DNA from: Eubacterium sp.
Lineage (GTDB): Bacteria > Bacillota > Clostridia > Oscillospirales > Acutalibacteraceae
DNA: 64,000 nt
Reading direction: 5' to 3'
NCBI GenBank assembly: GCA_017463985.1
Contig: JAFUEH010000018.1
Span: forward strand, 24,795-88,794
Shown here: positions 50,289-60,924 of the stretch, piece after piece
How positions within the stretch are numbered: position 1 is the stretch's first letter
Layout: each line of letters opens with the position of its first letter
Made by a program: the position numbers and the translations under genes
The notes under the pieces: model-generated
What the model saw: the letters and a program-made list of their open reading frames with translations, nothing else
What the model was told of the DNA's origin: nothing
Databases searched by the model: none

Positions 50289-50531
50289 TTACAGGATGCC
50301 TTCCTTCTTGAAAATGCTCTTCACAGTGTCGGTCGGCTGCGCGCCGTTAGCGATCCACTTTTTCGCCTTATCTGCGTCGATCTTGATCTCTGCAGGGTCT
50401 CGCATCGGATTGTAGGTACCGATTTCCTCGATGAAACGACCGTCACGGGGATATCTGGAATCTGCCACTACTACACGGTAGAAGGGAGCCTTCTTTGCGC
50501 CCATTCTGCGAAGTCTGATTTTAACTGCCAT
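50289..50531 (-). CDS. rpsP: 30S ribosomal protein S16
   Basis: 80 residues, opening [20 protein letters not shown], then [19 protein letters not shown], diagnostic for S16. ATG 50531 follows a GGAGGT box. It is 100 bp downstream of ffh; the gap contains a GGGGCTAGCCCC palindrome of unknown relevance, so rpsP may be cotranscribed with ylxM-ffh. Confidence 0.98.
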   Translation of the reverse strand: MAVKIRLRRMGAKKAPFYRVVVADSRYPRDGRFIEEIGTYNPMRDPAEIKIDADKAKKWIANGAQPTDTVKSIFKKEGIL

Positions 50532-50630
50532 TTTTGTTTACCTCCAAAAGAATATATTAATGATTTATTTTACGTATTTCCATTCCTGACGGGGCTAGCC
50601 CCGCGCAAGCAGTAACACGTGATTGACTGT

Positions 50631-52025
<1,395 letters not shown>

Positions 52026-52036
52026 GTTATCACCTC

Positions 52037-52414
52037 TTAATCAGCGCTTTCATCCTCTGCCAGATAATCGGCAATGGATTTGATTTTGGCACAGTTTTCG
52101 TTGATTTCCATCGAAAGGCTGTGCTCCAGATTATAGCGATAAATCACCTCGGCGCACTCACTGATCTCAGCCAGTCCCTTTTTCAGCGTTTCAAAGCGCT
52201 TCGCCAGGTTCAGCTTGCTCTCCATATCAAACAGCTGCGCCTCGGCACGCTTGATCGCGTCTCTTACGCCCTGACGGGTGATCCCCTCGTTCTCAGCAAT
52301 TTCAGAAAGGGAAAGGTCTTCGTTATAATACAGATCCAAAAAGTCGCGCTGCTTCTTCGTCAGCATCTCGCCGTAAAAATCGAGCAGCAGGGATATTTCC
52401 AGACTCTTTGCCAC
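52037..52414 (-). CDS. ylxM: YlxM/p13-family helix-turn-helix protein
   Basis: 125 residues from GTG 52414 (MAKSLEISLLLDFYGEMLT), spaced from GGAGAGG; longer in-frame versions reach back over the promoter. The sigma-70-region-4-like helix-turn-helix is KQRDFLDLYYNEDLSLSEIA followed by ENEGITRQGVRDAI. YlxM stimulates or regulates the SRP pathway in Firmicutes. First gene of ylxM-ffh. Confidence 0.93.
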   Translation of the reverse strand: MAKSLEISLLLDFYGEMLTKKQRDFLDLYYNEDLSLSEIAENEGITRQGVRDAIKRAEAQLFDMESKLNLAKRFETLKKGLAEISECAEVIYRYNLEHSLSMEINENCAKIKSIADYLAEDESAD

Positions 52415-52469
52415 CGTCACCTCTCCTTTCTTTTTAGTGTAAAGTGATTTATCTTTACAACGCTGAATT

Positions 52470-52498
52470 ATTATACTAGAAGAAACCGGTAATGTCAA
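52470..52498 (-). promoter_or_regulatory. Promoter of ylxM-ffh
   Basis: TTGACA (52493-52498), 17-bp spacer, TATAAT (52470-52475), an exact consensus match. Confidence 0.92.
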
Positions 52499-52581
52499 GG
52501 CGAAATTCAATAATTTTTATCACAAAATTTTTGCAAAATTACTTGACACAAATTGTAGTATCAACACGCCAAAGCAACCAC

Positions 52582-52615
52582 AAAAAAACACCTTGCAAAC
52601 GTCAAGCTTGCAAGG
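52582..52615 (-). terminator. Terminator after the first LTA synthase-type gene
   Basis: CCTTGCAA (52591-52598) pairs with TTGCAAGG (52608-52615), followed by a run of seven T on the minus strand (52582-52588). Confidence 0.9.
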
Positions 52616-52644
52616 CATTTTATTTTGTAAATGATTCTGTTTGA

Positions 52645-54534
52645 TTAGTACGGACCGTCTCCGACGACAGAGGAAAGATCGTCCGTTTCCAATATCTTTT
52701 CGTTATAGAGAGTGCTCTTCTTTTCCAGCTCTGTGTTCGCCTTATCCTCGCCGTATTCCTCAAAGATCGTCGGCTCGCCGGAGAACAGATTGGTGCCGAT
52801 ACCGAGGCGTTCACCCTCGATTTTGCCGCCGATAGAAGCAATGATCGTCGGGAAATAGTCCCAGTTTGCCCATTTTCTGTTCTTCGTGTTGGCAGCATCA
52901 AAGGTCGCCAGCATCGTCGGATCAGCGTTCAGAATACAGTTGTACTGCGTTCTGAGGTAATCGTCAGTAAAGCCGTAATCCTCAAAGAACTTGGTTTCCA
53001 TCGAGCAGTGGTCACCGATCAGTACGATCGTCGTATTCTCATAGAACGGCTGCTGCTTGATCCAGTTGACAAAGGCAACCACATCCTGATCGGAATTCCA
53101 GATCGCATTCGCATAAGGACTTTCAAACGGTGTTTCCTTCCCGGGCGTTACATAGCCGTTCGGGCGGTGCGTATCCGCGGTTTCCATTGTAAAGTTAAAC
53201 GGCTTGCCGGTCTCGTAAAGACGCGTGATTTCTTCCTTGGCATATTCGTAAAGCTTATCGTCCTCATAGCCCCAGAACACCTTGTAATCTGACGGAATAT
53301 AGCCGTTTTCCTTGGCGTAATTGTAGTCAAAGATATTCCAGTTACCGTGCGTGAGGTAATACTGATCCAAGGCACCGAAGCCGGCGCTGGCACCGATCAT
53401 CATGGTTTGCTCATAGCCCTCGCGCTCAAGGATCTGACCGAGCGTAAAGGCGCCCGGCAGGAAGTTACCGTCAGAGCCGTAGGTGTTCTTATAGCCCGGT
53501 GCTTTCATCGGCAGACCGGTAGTCTGGTTCACCATCGAGGCGATCGACCACTGGGTGCCGGTGCCGTAATGCGGACCGCCGAAATAATTATCGGTATCGG
53601 AAAAGATGATTCCCTCATAAGACAGCTCCGTCAGGTTCGGCATCAGGTCGTCGGTGCCAAGCCCCTCAAAGCCGCCAAGCTCCGGCTTCAGATAGCTGTT
53701 TTCCCAGCTTTCCAGATAGATATGGATCAGGTTACGCTTCTGCGCAGGGAATTCGATCGGCGTGGTTTCCGGATCGGCATAATTATCCTCAATGAAGGAG
53801 GAATTGATAAAGTAGGAATTGATGACCATATAAAGGTCCAGCTTCTGGTCGGCAATGCTCATACCGGAATAGAAGAACACCGCCGCAAAGACTAAGCAAA
53901 GGATACGCTTCGGCAGATCGCAGAAAGTTTTGATCGGCTTGCGCTTGCCCCACTTAAACAGAATATCAAAGCGTGAAAACAGCACAACACCGAACAGCAC
54001 CGTCACCGCCAATATTTGGAAAAACGGGCCTTCAAAGCCTTCGATGTACACGCTCAGCTCCGTACCCTCCGTACCGGAGGTCATGTTGATAATCAGCTGA
54101 TCCGCTGTCACCGAGCCAAACGCCTCACGCGCCCAGATGGAACCGTATTTTGCGATCGCACCGATTGCAAACAGCAGGATGGCCAGCACCTTGATCACGA
54201 TGTCAACCACCTTGACCCACTTTTTCTTATACGGCGCCGGTCGCTGGAACATCAGCTTGCCGCTCAATACGGCAAAGACCGCCTGCACGCCGATACCGAC
54301 GACGAGCGACACAAAGAAGAACTTGACGAAATGACCGGTGTTATACTTTGAGGTATCCAAAAAATGCTGGTACTTCATCAGGTACTTCTGTACAGCGATC
54401 GACGCTACATCGATCACCACGATATTCTTTAATACAATACCGATGCAAGGCAAAACCTTTTTCTTGTCTGCAACAAATATAATTTCGAGAACTGCCATAA
54501 TCAGCGCAGCCGCTGTGGCACCTAACAAAAACAT
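52645..54534 (-). CDS. LTA synthase/MdoB-type phosphoglycerol transferase, paralogue 1
   Basis: 629 residues. Five transmembrane helices fill 1-240, then an extracellular sulfatase-fold domain (about 265-600). Visible metal and nucleophile motifs are RNLIHIYLESWENS (Glu ligand), GTGTQWSIASMVNQTTGLP (nucleophile Thr) and VLIGDHCSME (Asp-His). Such enzymes transfer glycerol phosphate from phosphatidylglycerol to a glycolipid or glycan. It has its own promoter and terminator. Paralogue 2 is just upstream; the catalytic domains are very similar, while the membrane part is longer here. Confidence 0.88.
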   Translation of the reverse strand: MFLLGATAAALIMAVLEIIFVADKKKVLPCIGIVLKNIVVIDVASIAVQKYLMKYQHFLDTSKYNTGHFVKFFFVSLVVGIGVQAVFAVLSGKLMFQRPAPYKKKWVKVVDIVIKVLAILLFAIGAIAKYGSIWAREAFGSVTADQLIINMTSGTEGTELSVYIEGFEGPFFQILAVTVLFGVVLFSRFDILFKWGKRKPIKTFCDLPKRILCLVFAAVFFYSGMSIADQKLDLYMVINSYFINSSFIEDNYADPETTPIEFPAQKRNLIHIYLESWENSYLKPELGGFEGLGTDDLMPNLTELSYEGIIFSDTDNYFGGPHYGTGTQWSIASMVNQTTGLPMKAPGYKNTYGSDGNFLPGAFTLGQILEREGYEQTMMIGASAGFGALDQYYLTHGNWNIFDYNYAKENGYIPSDYKVFWGYEDDKLYEYAKEEITRLYETGKPFNFTMETADTHRPNGYVTPGKETPFESPYANAIWNSDQDVVAFVNWIKQQPFYENTTIVLIGDHCSMETKFFEDYGFTDDYLRTQYNCILNADPTMLATFDAANTKNRKWANWDYFPTIIASIGGKIEGERLGIGTNLFSGEPTIFEEYGEDKANTELEKKSTLYNEKILETDDLSSVVGDGPY

Positions 54535-54567
54535 ACTCTTGCCTCCAAAATCACAAATATTGGGTAT

Positions 54568-54596
54568 ATTATATCACGTCTGCACAAAATATTCAA
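54568..54596 (-). promoter_or_regulatory. Promoter of LTA synthase-type paralogue 1
   Basis: TTGAAT (54591-54596), 17-bp spacer, TATAAT (54568-54573). Confidence 0.8.
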
Positions 54597-54628
54597 CCAT
54601 TATCTAGTAAAGCACCCTGCAAAGCCGG

Positions 54629-56242
54629 TTAATAGTTGTTAAGATAAACCGCGTCAAACGGATTTTTAACCTCCAGAATGTCGCGCACGTACAGCGGACT
54701 GAGCTTTGTCAGCTCCTCATTGACCGCGTCCACGCCGTACTGCTCAAAGACCGTGGGGCTGCCGGAGAACAGGTTCGTACCGATGCCGAGCCGATCGCCC
54801 TCTACCGTTGCGCCGAGCGACGCGACAATGGTCGGGAAATAATCCCAGTTCGCCCACGATCGGTTCCTGGTTTTGCTTTCGTCCAACCCCTGCAGCACAG
54901 ACGGATCAGGGTTCAGGATACAGTTGTACTGCGTCCTCAGATAACTGTCGTCAAATTCATAATACTCAAAGAAATTGCCGGCCATAGACAGATGGTCACC
55001 GATCAGCACCACCGTCGTGTTCTCGTAAAACGGTTGCGCCTGCAGCCACTCAACGAACGCCGCAACACGCCGATCGCTGTTATACACCGCATTCGCATAA
55101 GCGTTGCCGAACGGTTCCTCATCACCGCTGCTGAGATAGCCGTTAGGATAATGGGAATCCGCCGTTTCCATCGTAAAATTAAACGGCTTGCCGGTTTCAT
55201 AGAGGCGTGTGATTTCCTCCTTGGCAAAATCAAACAGCTTTTCATCCTCAAAGCCCCAAAACACCTTGTAATCGGCAGGAATATAGCCGTTGTCGCGCGC
55301 ATAGTCGTAATCAAAAATCTTCCAGTTACCGTGCGTCTGATAATAATACTGCAGCTTTGCAAAGCGGGCTGTCGCGCCGAACATAACGGTTTGCTCATAG
55401 CCCTCTTTTTCCAGCATTTCTCCGAGGGTGTAGGCGCCGGGCAGGTACTTCCCCTCTTCGCCGTAGTAATTCTTATAGCCCGGTGCGATATGCGGCAGGC
55501 CGCTCGTTTGGTTCACCATCGAGGCAACGGACCAGTCGGCGCCGGTAGCGCGCACTGCGCCTCCGAAATAGCCGTCATTATCAGAAAACACCGTACCGCT
55601 GTACGACAGCTCCGTCAGGTGCGGCAGCAGGTTCTCCTGCATATAGCCGCCGTACTCCTCCGACAGAAAGCTGTTTTCCATCGATTCCAGGTAAATATGT
55701 ATCAGGTTGCGCTTCTTTTCCGGAAAGACAACCGTCGCCGTCTCCGGATCAACATAGTTTTCGGCAATAAAGCCGGAGGGTTCAAAATAAGCCTTCACAA
55801 ATTCCGTGAACATCGGGTCTTGCGCCGCCGTGCTGAAGCCGTACCAGGCAGAGAACGCCGCCAGTACGATCGCCGTCACACGTTTCAGCGGCTTCGTATG
55901 CAGCACAAAGCGCTTGCCGTTTTTACGCGGAAATACAAAATTGATGCAGAATAGCAGCAGCAATGCAAAGCACCCTGCGCCGACAGCCAGCACCTTGAGC
56001 TTATGCTGAATCAGCGCCAGCACCTCCGGCGACAGCGTTGTATAGTCATAATCCCGCAGGCTGACAAGCACCTGATCCAGCTTCATCGACGGAAACAGCT
56101 CTATTAAATACTTCGGTATCAGCGGATAGAAGAGATACAGCGCCAGTCCCCCGAGGAACACCGCAGCAGCCAGCAGATAGATCAGAATCCACAGGATCTG
56201 CGTCAATGCATTTTTACTTTTATAAAACTCAACAACCTTCAA
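54629..56242 (-). CDS. LTA synthase/MdoB-type phosphoglycerol transferase, paralogue 2
   Basis: 537 residues: three transmembrane helices (about 15-37, 68-105, 122-140) and a sulfatase-fold domain with RNLIHIYLESMENS, RATGADWSVASMVNQTSGLP and VLIGDHLSMAGNFFEYYE. The catalytic half is strongly similar to the 629-residue neighbour, so the pair arose by tandem duplication; the membrane half is shorter. It starts 20 bp after mutS2 and is probably the last gene of the corC-to-mutS2 operon. Whether it synthesises or modifies the polymer cannot be read from sequence. Confidence 0.88.
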   Translation of the reverse strand: MKVVEFYKSKNALTQILWILIYLLAAAVFLGGLALYLFYPLIPKYLIELFPSMKLDQVLVSLRDYDYTTLSPEVLALIQHKLKVLAVGAGCFALLLLFCINFVFPRKNGKRFVLHTKPLKRVTAIVLAAFSAWYGFSTAAQDPMFTEFVKAYFEPSGFIAENYVDPETATVVFPEKKRNLIHIYLESMENSFLSEEYGGYMQENLLPHLTELSYSGTVFSDNDGYFGGAVRATGADWSVASMVNQTSGLPHIAPGYKNYYGEEGKYLPGAYTLGEMLEKEGYEQTVMFGATARFAKLQYYYQTHGNWKIFDYDYARDNGYIPADYKVFWGFEDEKLFDFAKEEITRLYETGKPFNFTMETADSHYPNGYLSSGDEEPFGNAYANAVYNSDRRVAAFVEWLQAQPFYENTTVVLIGDHLSMAGNFFEYYEFDDSYLRTQYNCILNPDPSVLQGLDESKTRNRSWANWDYFPTIVASLGATVEGDRLGIGTNLFSGSPTVFEQYGVDAVNEELTKLSPLYVRDILEVKNPFDAVYLNNY

Positions 56243-56261
56243 AGGAATCGTCCTTTCACTG

Positions 56262-58634
56262 CTATTTCAGCACGGCGACGGTCACGCCGTTGTCGCCCTC
56301 GCCCCATTTTCCAAGCCGATACTCCGCGATATTCGGATGACGGCGCAGCTCCTCGCTGACAGCGGTACGCAACGCGCCGGTGCCCTTACCGTGAATAATG
56401 CGGACCTCCGCAATACCGTTGAGCAGGCATTTGTCAATAAAGATACCGAGGTTCGCCAGCGCTTCCTCCACCGTTTGTCCGCGCAGATCCAGCTCGGTCG
56501 TCACGTCTGCGTCCGCCCGTGAGCTGGTACGGTAAACATGGCGCTGCGGCGGCGTCGGTTTTTTGCTTTTCTTTTCCGTTAGCATAATATCGGACAGCTT
56601 CACCCGGGTTTTCAGCATGCCGGATTTGACCAGAATCCGATCATTTTTGATCTCCAGAATCTCACCCTCACCGATATTGCGAATGATAACCGCGTCGCCC
56701 ACCTTCGGTTCACGCGGCAGCTTATAATCATAATCCCAGTTTTCGGCAATTTCCTGCGGATTGATCAGATCGTCCATTTCACCAAGCTGATTTTTGATCA
56801 CACGTCTGGTTTTGCGCGCCAGCTCTGTGGCATTGGAGGCGGTCTGCTCCCGCTTGATCTTTTCTAGCTCCAGGAGGAATTCCGCAGACTGCCGCTTCGC
56901 CTGAGCAATCAGCTTTTCTGCGTCGCGCTTTGCCTTCTCCAACTCATTTTTACGCAGCTGCTCGGCTCTGTCGCGCTCGCTCTGCGCCTTTGCCTGCAGC
57001 TTTTTGGCCTTTTCGGTAGCCAGCTCTGCTGTTTTGCGCTCTGCCTCCAGCGCCTGACGGGTGGCCTCCAGCTTTTCGAGCACCGCTTCAAAATCGCGGT
57101 TATCGCTGCCGACGATACGGCGGGCATTTTCGATCACGTCCTCGCTCATGCCCAGTCTTTGAGAAATAGCAAAGGCGTTAGAGCGTCCGGGGACACCGAT
57201 CAGCAGACGGTACGTCGGTGAAAGGGTTTCTACATCGAACTCACAGCAGCCGTTCGTCACGCCCGGCGTATCGAGCGCATAAGCCTTCAGCTCGGCATAG
57301 TGCGTCGTTGCCGCCATGATCACGCCTTGGCTGCGCAGCTTTTCGATCACAGAGACCGCCAGCGCTGCGCCCTCCACCGGGTCGGTACCGGCGCCAAGCT
57401 CATCAATCAGCACCAGCGAGCTGTTGTCCGCTGTTTCGATAATACGAATGATATTCGTAATATGAGAGGAAAAGGTTGACAGGCTTTGGTCAATGCTCTG
57501 TTCATCACCGATATCCACCAGTATTTTCTCAAACAGTGAGATCTTGGAACGGTCAGAGGCCGGTATCAGCAGACCGCACATTGTCATCAGCGTCAGCAGA
57601 CCGATCGTTTTGATCGATACCGTTTTGCCACCGGTGTTCGGTCCGGTGATCACCAGCGTATCAAAGTCCTCTCCAAGCGATATATCGACCGGCACGGCCT
57701 TTTCCCGATCAAGCAGCGGATGGCGCGCGCGCTTCAGATTGATCTCGCCGTCATAATTGACGATCGGCTTATTCGCCTTCATTTTATAGGCCAGATGCGC
57801 CTTGGCAAAAACAAAATTCAGCTGCACGCCGGCGTCATAGCCGGCACGGATCGCCGTAGCGAATGACCCCGCCTCACTTGACAGCTCAAATAAAATACGC
57901 TGAATCTCCTCGCGTTCCCTGCCCTCCAGCAGCTTAATATCGTTATTTGCCTCCACGACGCTGATCGGTTCAATAAACACCGTCGCACCGCTGGAGGAGG
58001 TGTCATGCACCAAGCCGGGCACATCGGCACGGTGCTCTGCTTTTACCGGTACCACAAAGCGGCCGTTGCGCTGCGTGACGATCGGCTCCTGCAAAAACTT
58101 CGTATAATGCGCCGAGTGGATCATCGCGTCCATTTTTTCACGCACCGACGCCGTTTTGGCTCTGATCTTTCTGCGTATATCCGACAGCAGCTCGCTGGCC
58201 TTGTCAGCAATCTCGTCCTCACTGAGGATACAGGAAAAGATCTTATCCTCTAAATATTTATTCACCGTAATGGCGTCAAATAAGTAATCCAGCGAAGTGC
58301 TCACGCCGCTGCAGTGTGAGCGCCACTCATACAGCGTACGAATCGACCGCAGTGTGTAACCGATCCGCAGCAGCTCACGCTGGTTCAGTGCACCGCCGGC
58401 GTTCGCCCGAGCTAACGGGTTATTGATATTACGCAGTCCCGAAAAGGACGGTGCGCCAAAGCGCGCGATCAGCGAAAAGGCGTCCTCCGTTTGGTTGAGA
58501 CGTGTACACACCTCGACAAAATCGCTGCTTGGCTCCAACGCGTCCGCCAGCTCCTTGGCGTCATCGCACGTACATTCATCCTTCAGCAGCGCCAGAATTT
58601 TATCCAGCTCCAGCGTTTCATAATTTTTATTCAT
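56262..58634 (-). CDS. mutS2: Endonuclease MutS2
   Basis: 790 residues from ATG 58634 (AAGGA 7 nt upstream; ATG 58640 abuts that box). MutS-type core and ATPase: TGPNTGGKTVSIKT (Walker A, about 335), DELGAGTDPVEGAAL (Walker B), TTHYAELKAYA. Then a long coiled coil (about 515-620), a KOW-like segment and the C-terminal Smr domain (LDLRGQTVEEAL, RIIHGKGTGALR). It lacks the mismatch-recognition domain. MutS2 limits recombination and, in B. subtilis, splits collided ribosomes, feeding RqcH. Confidence 0.96.
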   Translation of the reverse strand: MNKNYETLELDKILALLKDECTCDDAKELADALEPSSDFVEVCTRLNQTEDAFSLIARFGAPSFSGLRNINNPLARANAGGALNQRELLRIGYTLRSIRTLYEWRSHCSGVSTSLDYLFDAITVNKYLEDKIFSCILSEDEIADKASELLSDIRRKIRAKTASVREKMDAMIHSAHYTKFLQEPIVTQRNGRFVVPVKAEHRADVPGLVHDTSSSGATVFIEPISVVEANNDIKLLEGREREEIQRILFELSSEAGSFATAIRAGYDAGVQLNFVFAKAHLAYKMKANKPIVNYDGEINLKRARHPLLDREKAVPVDISLGEDFDTLVITGPNTGGKTVSIKTIGLLTLMTMCGLLIPASDRSKISLFEKILVDIGDEQSIDQSLSTFSSHITNIIRIIETADNSSLVLIDELGAGTDPVEGAALAVSVIEKLRSQGVIMAATTHYAELKAYALDTPGVTNGCCEFDVETLSPTYRLLIGVPGRSNAFAISQRLGMSEDVIENARRIVGSDNRDFEAVLEKLEATRQALEAERKTAELATEKAKKLQAKAQSERDRAEQLRKNELEKAKRDAEKLIAQAKRQSAEFLLELEKIKREQTASNATELARKTRRVIKNQLGEMDDLINPQEIAENWDYDYKLPREPKVGDAVIIRNIGEGEILEIKNDRILVKSGMLKTRVKLSDIMLTEKKSKKPTPPQRHVYRTSSRADADVTTELDLRGQTVEEALANLGIFIDKCLLNGIAEVRIIHGKGTGALRTAVSEELRRHPNIAEYRLGKWGEGDNGVTVAVLK

Positions 58635-58645
58635 AAGCATTTCCT

Positions 58646-59386
58646 TTATCGGAATAGTGATTTGTAAAACTCCAGCGTCGTCAGCTTGCCGTCTACGCGC
58701 GTCAGCAGGTATTTTTCGCAGATTTCGGCCAAAATGGCAGTGTTTTCCTCACTGAGCCGGAACGAAAACACCTTCGCAACATCCTCTGTCAGACAGATAT
58801 AGCGTATGGCGGTCACGACGCTGAGCGGCGCCGTCAGCGCGTTATTGCGGAAGCAGTCTTTACAGTAAAGGCAGCCCTCCTGCACGTCAAAAAACATCGG
58901 GTCGCTCTCAAAGGTGCCGCAACGGTAACAGGCCAAAACGTCCGGCATATAGCCGCCGAGGCACAGCATTCGCAGCTCAAGTGCGGCCTTCAGCAGCTGC
59001 CCGTTTTTCGTACCCTTACACAGCAGGTGCAGCGCATTTAAAAGCAGGCGCAGCATTTCATGCGAGGGCTGTTCCTCGCTGCCTAAATAATATGTAAGCT
59101 GGGCAAAATACTGTGCCAGCGAAAGCCGTTCAATATCCTGCCGCAGCTCAAAAAACATCTCGATCGGACGCGCGCTGTCCACTACAAAAGCATCCTTGCC
59201 GCGGTACAGTCGGAATTCGCCGTAGGCAAACAGCGAGGTGGCGGACAGGTTGTTGCTTTTGAAATTCTTCGCACGCCGTACAAAGGCCTTGATCAGTCCG
59301 AATTCATCGCTTAAAAGAGTGACAAGTCTGTCACTCTCCCCGACGGTCTGTTCCCTGATGATCAAGCCCTTGACTGTTGTCTGCAT
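58646..59386 (-). CDS. recO: DNA repair protein RecO
   Basis: 246 residues. N-terminal OB fold (TVKGLIIREQTVGESDRLVTLL), helical middle and a zinc site CYRCG...CLYCKDC (about 150-175). RecO loads RecA with RecF and RecR. The start overlaps the small yqzL gene; the era-yqzL-recO order is a Firmicutes hallmark. Confidence 0.95.
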   Translation of the reverse strand: MQTTVKGLIIREQTVGESDRLVTLLSDEFGLIKAFVRRAKNFKSNNLSATSLFAYGEFRLYRGKDAFVVDSARPIEMFFELRQDIERLSLAQYFAQLTYYLGSEEQPSHEMLRLLLNALHLLCKGTKNGQLLKAALELRMLCLGGYMPDVLACYRCGTFESDPMFFDVQEGCLYCKDCFRNNALTAPLSVVTAIRYICLTEDVAKVFSFRLSEENTAILAEICEKYLLTRVDGKLTTLEFYKSLFR

Positions 59387-59474
59387 GGTTTAGCTCCTGC
59401 GTCTGATTTTCCTTATATTTCAGATAATCGTCAACGCTCCCTGTTTGTATAAACTGATGCCATAACCGATCCAC
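59331..59474 (-). CDS. yqzL: YqzL family small protein
   Basis: A 47-residue gene in the era-recO gap, starting at GTG 59474 with GGAGG 7 nt upstream. The product begins MDRLWHQFIQTGSVDDYLKY, matching the YqzL pattern (W..F..TG..D.YL.YK). The stop codon lies inside the recO start region, overlapping it by 56 bp. YqzL sits in the same place in B. subtilis; its function is unknown. Confidence 0.8.
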   Translation of the reverse strand: MDRLWHQFIQTGSVDDYLKYKENQTQELNHADNSQGLDHQGTDRRGE

Positions 59475-59528
59475 ATTACCGCCTCCACCGTTATTGTACC
59501 CTGCGGCGGTCGCGACTTATGTGGGAAT

Positions 59529-60416
59529 TTAATCCAAGCCGAAATTATGGATCAAGCCCTCACGGTTGCGCCAGTCCTCCTTCACCTTTACCCAGGTCTG
59601 AAGGTTCACCTTAATATCAAAAAAGCGTTCTAAGTCCTGACGGGCATAAGTCGATATTTTTTTCAGCATCGCGCCTTTTTTGCCGATCACCATGCCCTTA
59701 TGGCTCTCGCGCTCGCAATAGATAGTCGCCTCGATATCCAAAATATCCGCATCCTCGCGCTCACGCATTTTTTCAATGGAAACAGCAATGCCGTGCGGCA
59801 CCTCCTTATCCATCAGGCGCAGGATCTTTTCACGGATCATTTCAGCCGCCAGCACGCGCTCCGGCTGATCTGTCAGCGTATCGTCAGGGAAAAAGTGCGG
59901 CGACGGTTCCGCCAGCTTTTCCATCTCTTCCACCAGCTCGTCGATATGCTCGCCGCTCGTGGCGCACACCGGCACCACCGCGGTGAAATCATACAAGGCG
60001 CTGAGCTGCACGATCCGCTGCAGCAGTTCCTTTTTATCCGCCAGCATATCAATTTTATTGATTGCCAGGATCACCGGCAGCTGCAGGCTTTTAAAACGCT
60101 GCAGCAGCTCTGCCTCTCCCTTTTTTAGCTCGCCCTTGGCCTCCGTCACGAACAGACAGGCATCCACACCGCCGATAGAATCACCGACGGCCTTATTCAT
60201 TTTTTCGCCCAGCTTATTGTGCGGCTTATGATATCCGGGCGTATCCGTAAACACCAACTGCGTTTCGCCCTGCGTCAGCACACCCATGATCTTTGTACGG
60301 GTGGTCTGCGGCTTGGAGGACACGATCGCAATTTTTTGTCCGAGCAATCGGTTCAGGATCGACGATTTCCCGACATTCGGGCAGCCGACGATCGCAATAA
60401 ATGCTGTTTTTGTCAT
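59529..60416 (-). CDS. era: GTPase Era
   Basis: 295 residues. G1 GCPNVGKSSILNRL (about 11-24), switch motif TTRTKIMG, DTPGYHKP, NKID, and a C-terminal KH domain with GKKGAMLKKI (about 245). Era binds the 3' end of 16S rRNA in 30S assembly. 4 bp after ybeY, upstream of yqzL-recO. Confidence 0.98.
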   Translation of the reverse strand: MTKTAFIAIVGCPNVGKSSILNRLLGQKIAIVSSKPQTTRTKIMGVLTQGETQLVFTDTPGYHKPHNKLGEKMNKAVGDSIGGVDACLFVTEAKGELKKGEAELLQRFKSLQLPVILAINKIDMLADKKELLQRIVQLSALYDFTAVVPVCATSGEHIDELVEEMEKLAEPSPHFFPDDTLTDQPERVLAAEMIREKILRLMDKEVPHGIAVSIEKMREREDADILDIEATIYCERESHKGMVIGKKGAMLKKISTYARQDLERFFDIKVNLQTWVKVKEDWRNREGLIHNFGLD

Positions 60417-60420
60417 CTGC

Positions 60421-60924
60421 TTATTCCTCTTCCATATAGTAGGAATTATCTCTTTTCAGGCCGATCTTTGTCAGCACCGTTTCTTCCTTTTCGCGCATAC
60501 GCACCTCTTCCATACCGCCCTGCTCATGGTCATAGCCCAGCAGGTGCAGCATCGAATGGACGGTCAGAAAGCCGATCTCACGCTGCAGCGAATGATTGTA
60601 CAGCTCTGCCTGCTCCATCGCCTTCGGAACACTGATCACAATATCGCCCAGCAGCAGCGCGCCGGTGTCTAAATTTTTATCGTACACGCCGTTTTCACCG
60701 AGCGGAAAGGACAGCACGTCCGTGGGTCTGTCCACTTGGCGGTATTCCCGATTCAGCGTGTGAATACGCTCGTTATCCACGAAGGTAACGCTGACCTCGG
60801 CAGGCTCCGTAAAGCCCTCCTCCTCGAGCACGGCATGGCAGCAGCGGCGGATCAGCAAACGGATGCCCGAAGGGATCTTGGCCGCCTTCTGTTCATTGGA
60901 GATAATAACTTTTACCTGGTTCAT
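60421..60924 (-). CDS. ybeY: rRNA maturation endonuclease YbeY
   Basis: 167 residues. The zinc motif HSMLHLLGYDHEQGG (about 125-140) carries the three histidines, and NREYRQVDRPTDVLSFPL is the second signature. It processes 16S rRNA 3' ends and aids ribosome quality control. It overlaps phoH by 4 bp. Confidence 0.97.
   Translation of the reverse strand: MNQVKVIISNEQKAAKIPSGIRLLIRRCCHAVLEEEGFTEPAEVSVTFVDNERIHTLNREYRQVDRPTDVLSFPLGENGVYDKNLDTGALLLGDIVISVPKAMEQAELYNHSLQREIGFLTVHSMLHLLGYDHEQGGMEEVRMREKEETVLTKIGLKRDNSYYMEEE

Noticed and set aside
50591-50610. GGGGCTAGCCCC palindrome between ffh and rpsP as a terminator
   Set aside because: No loop and no T-run follow on either strand, so I do not call a terminator.
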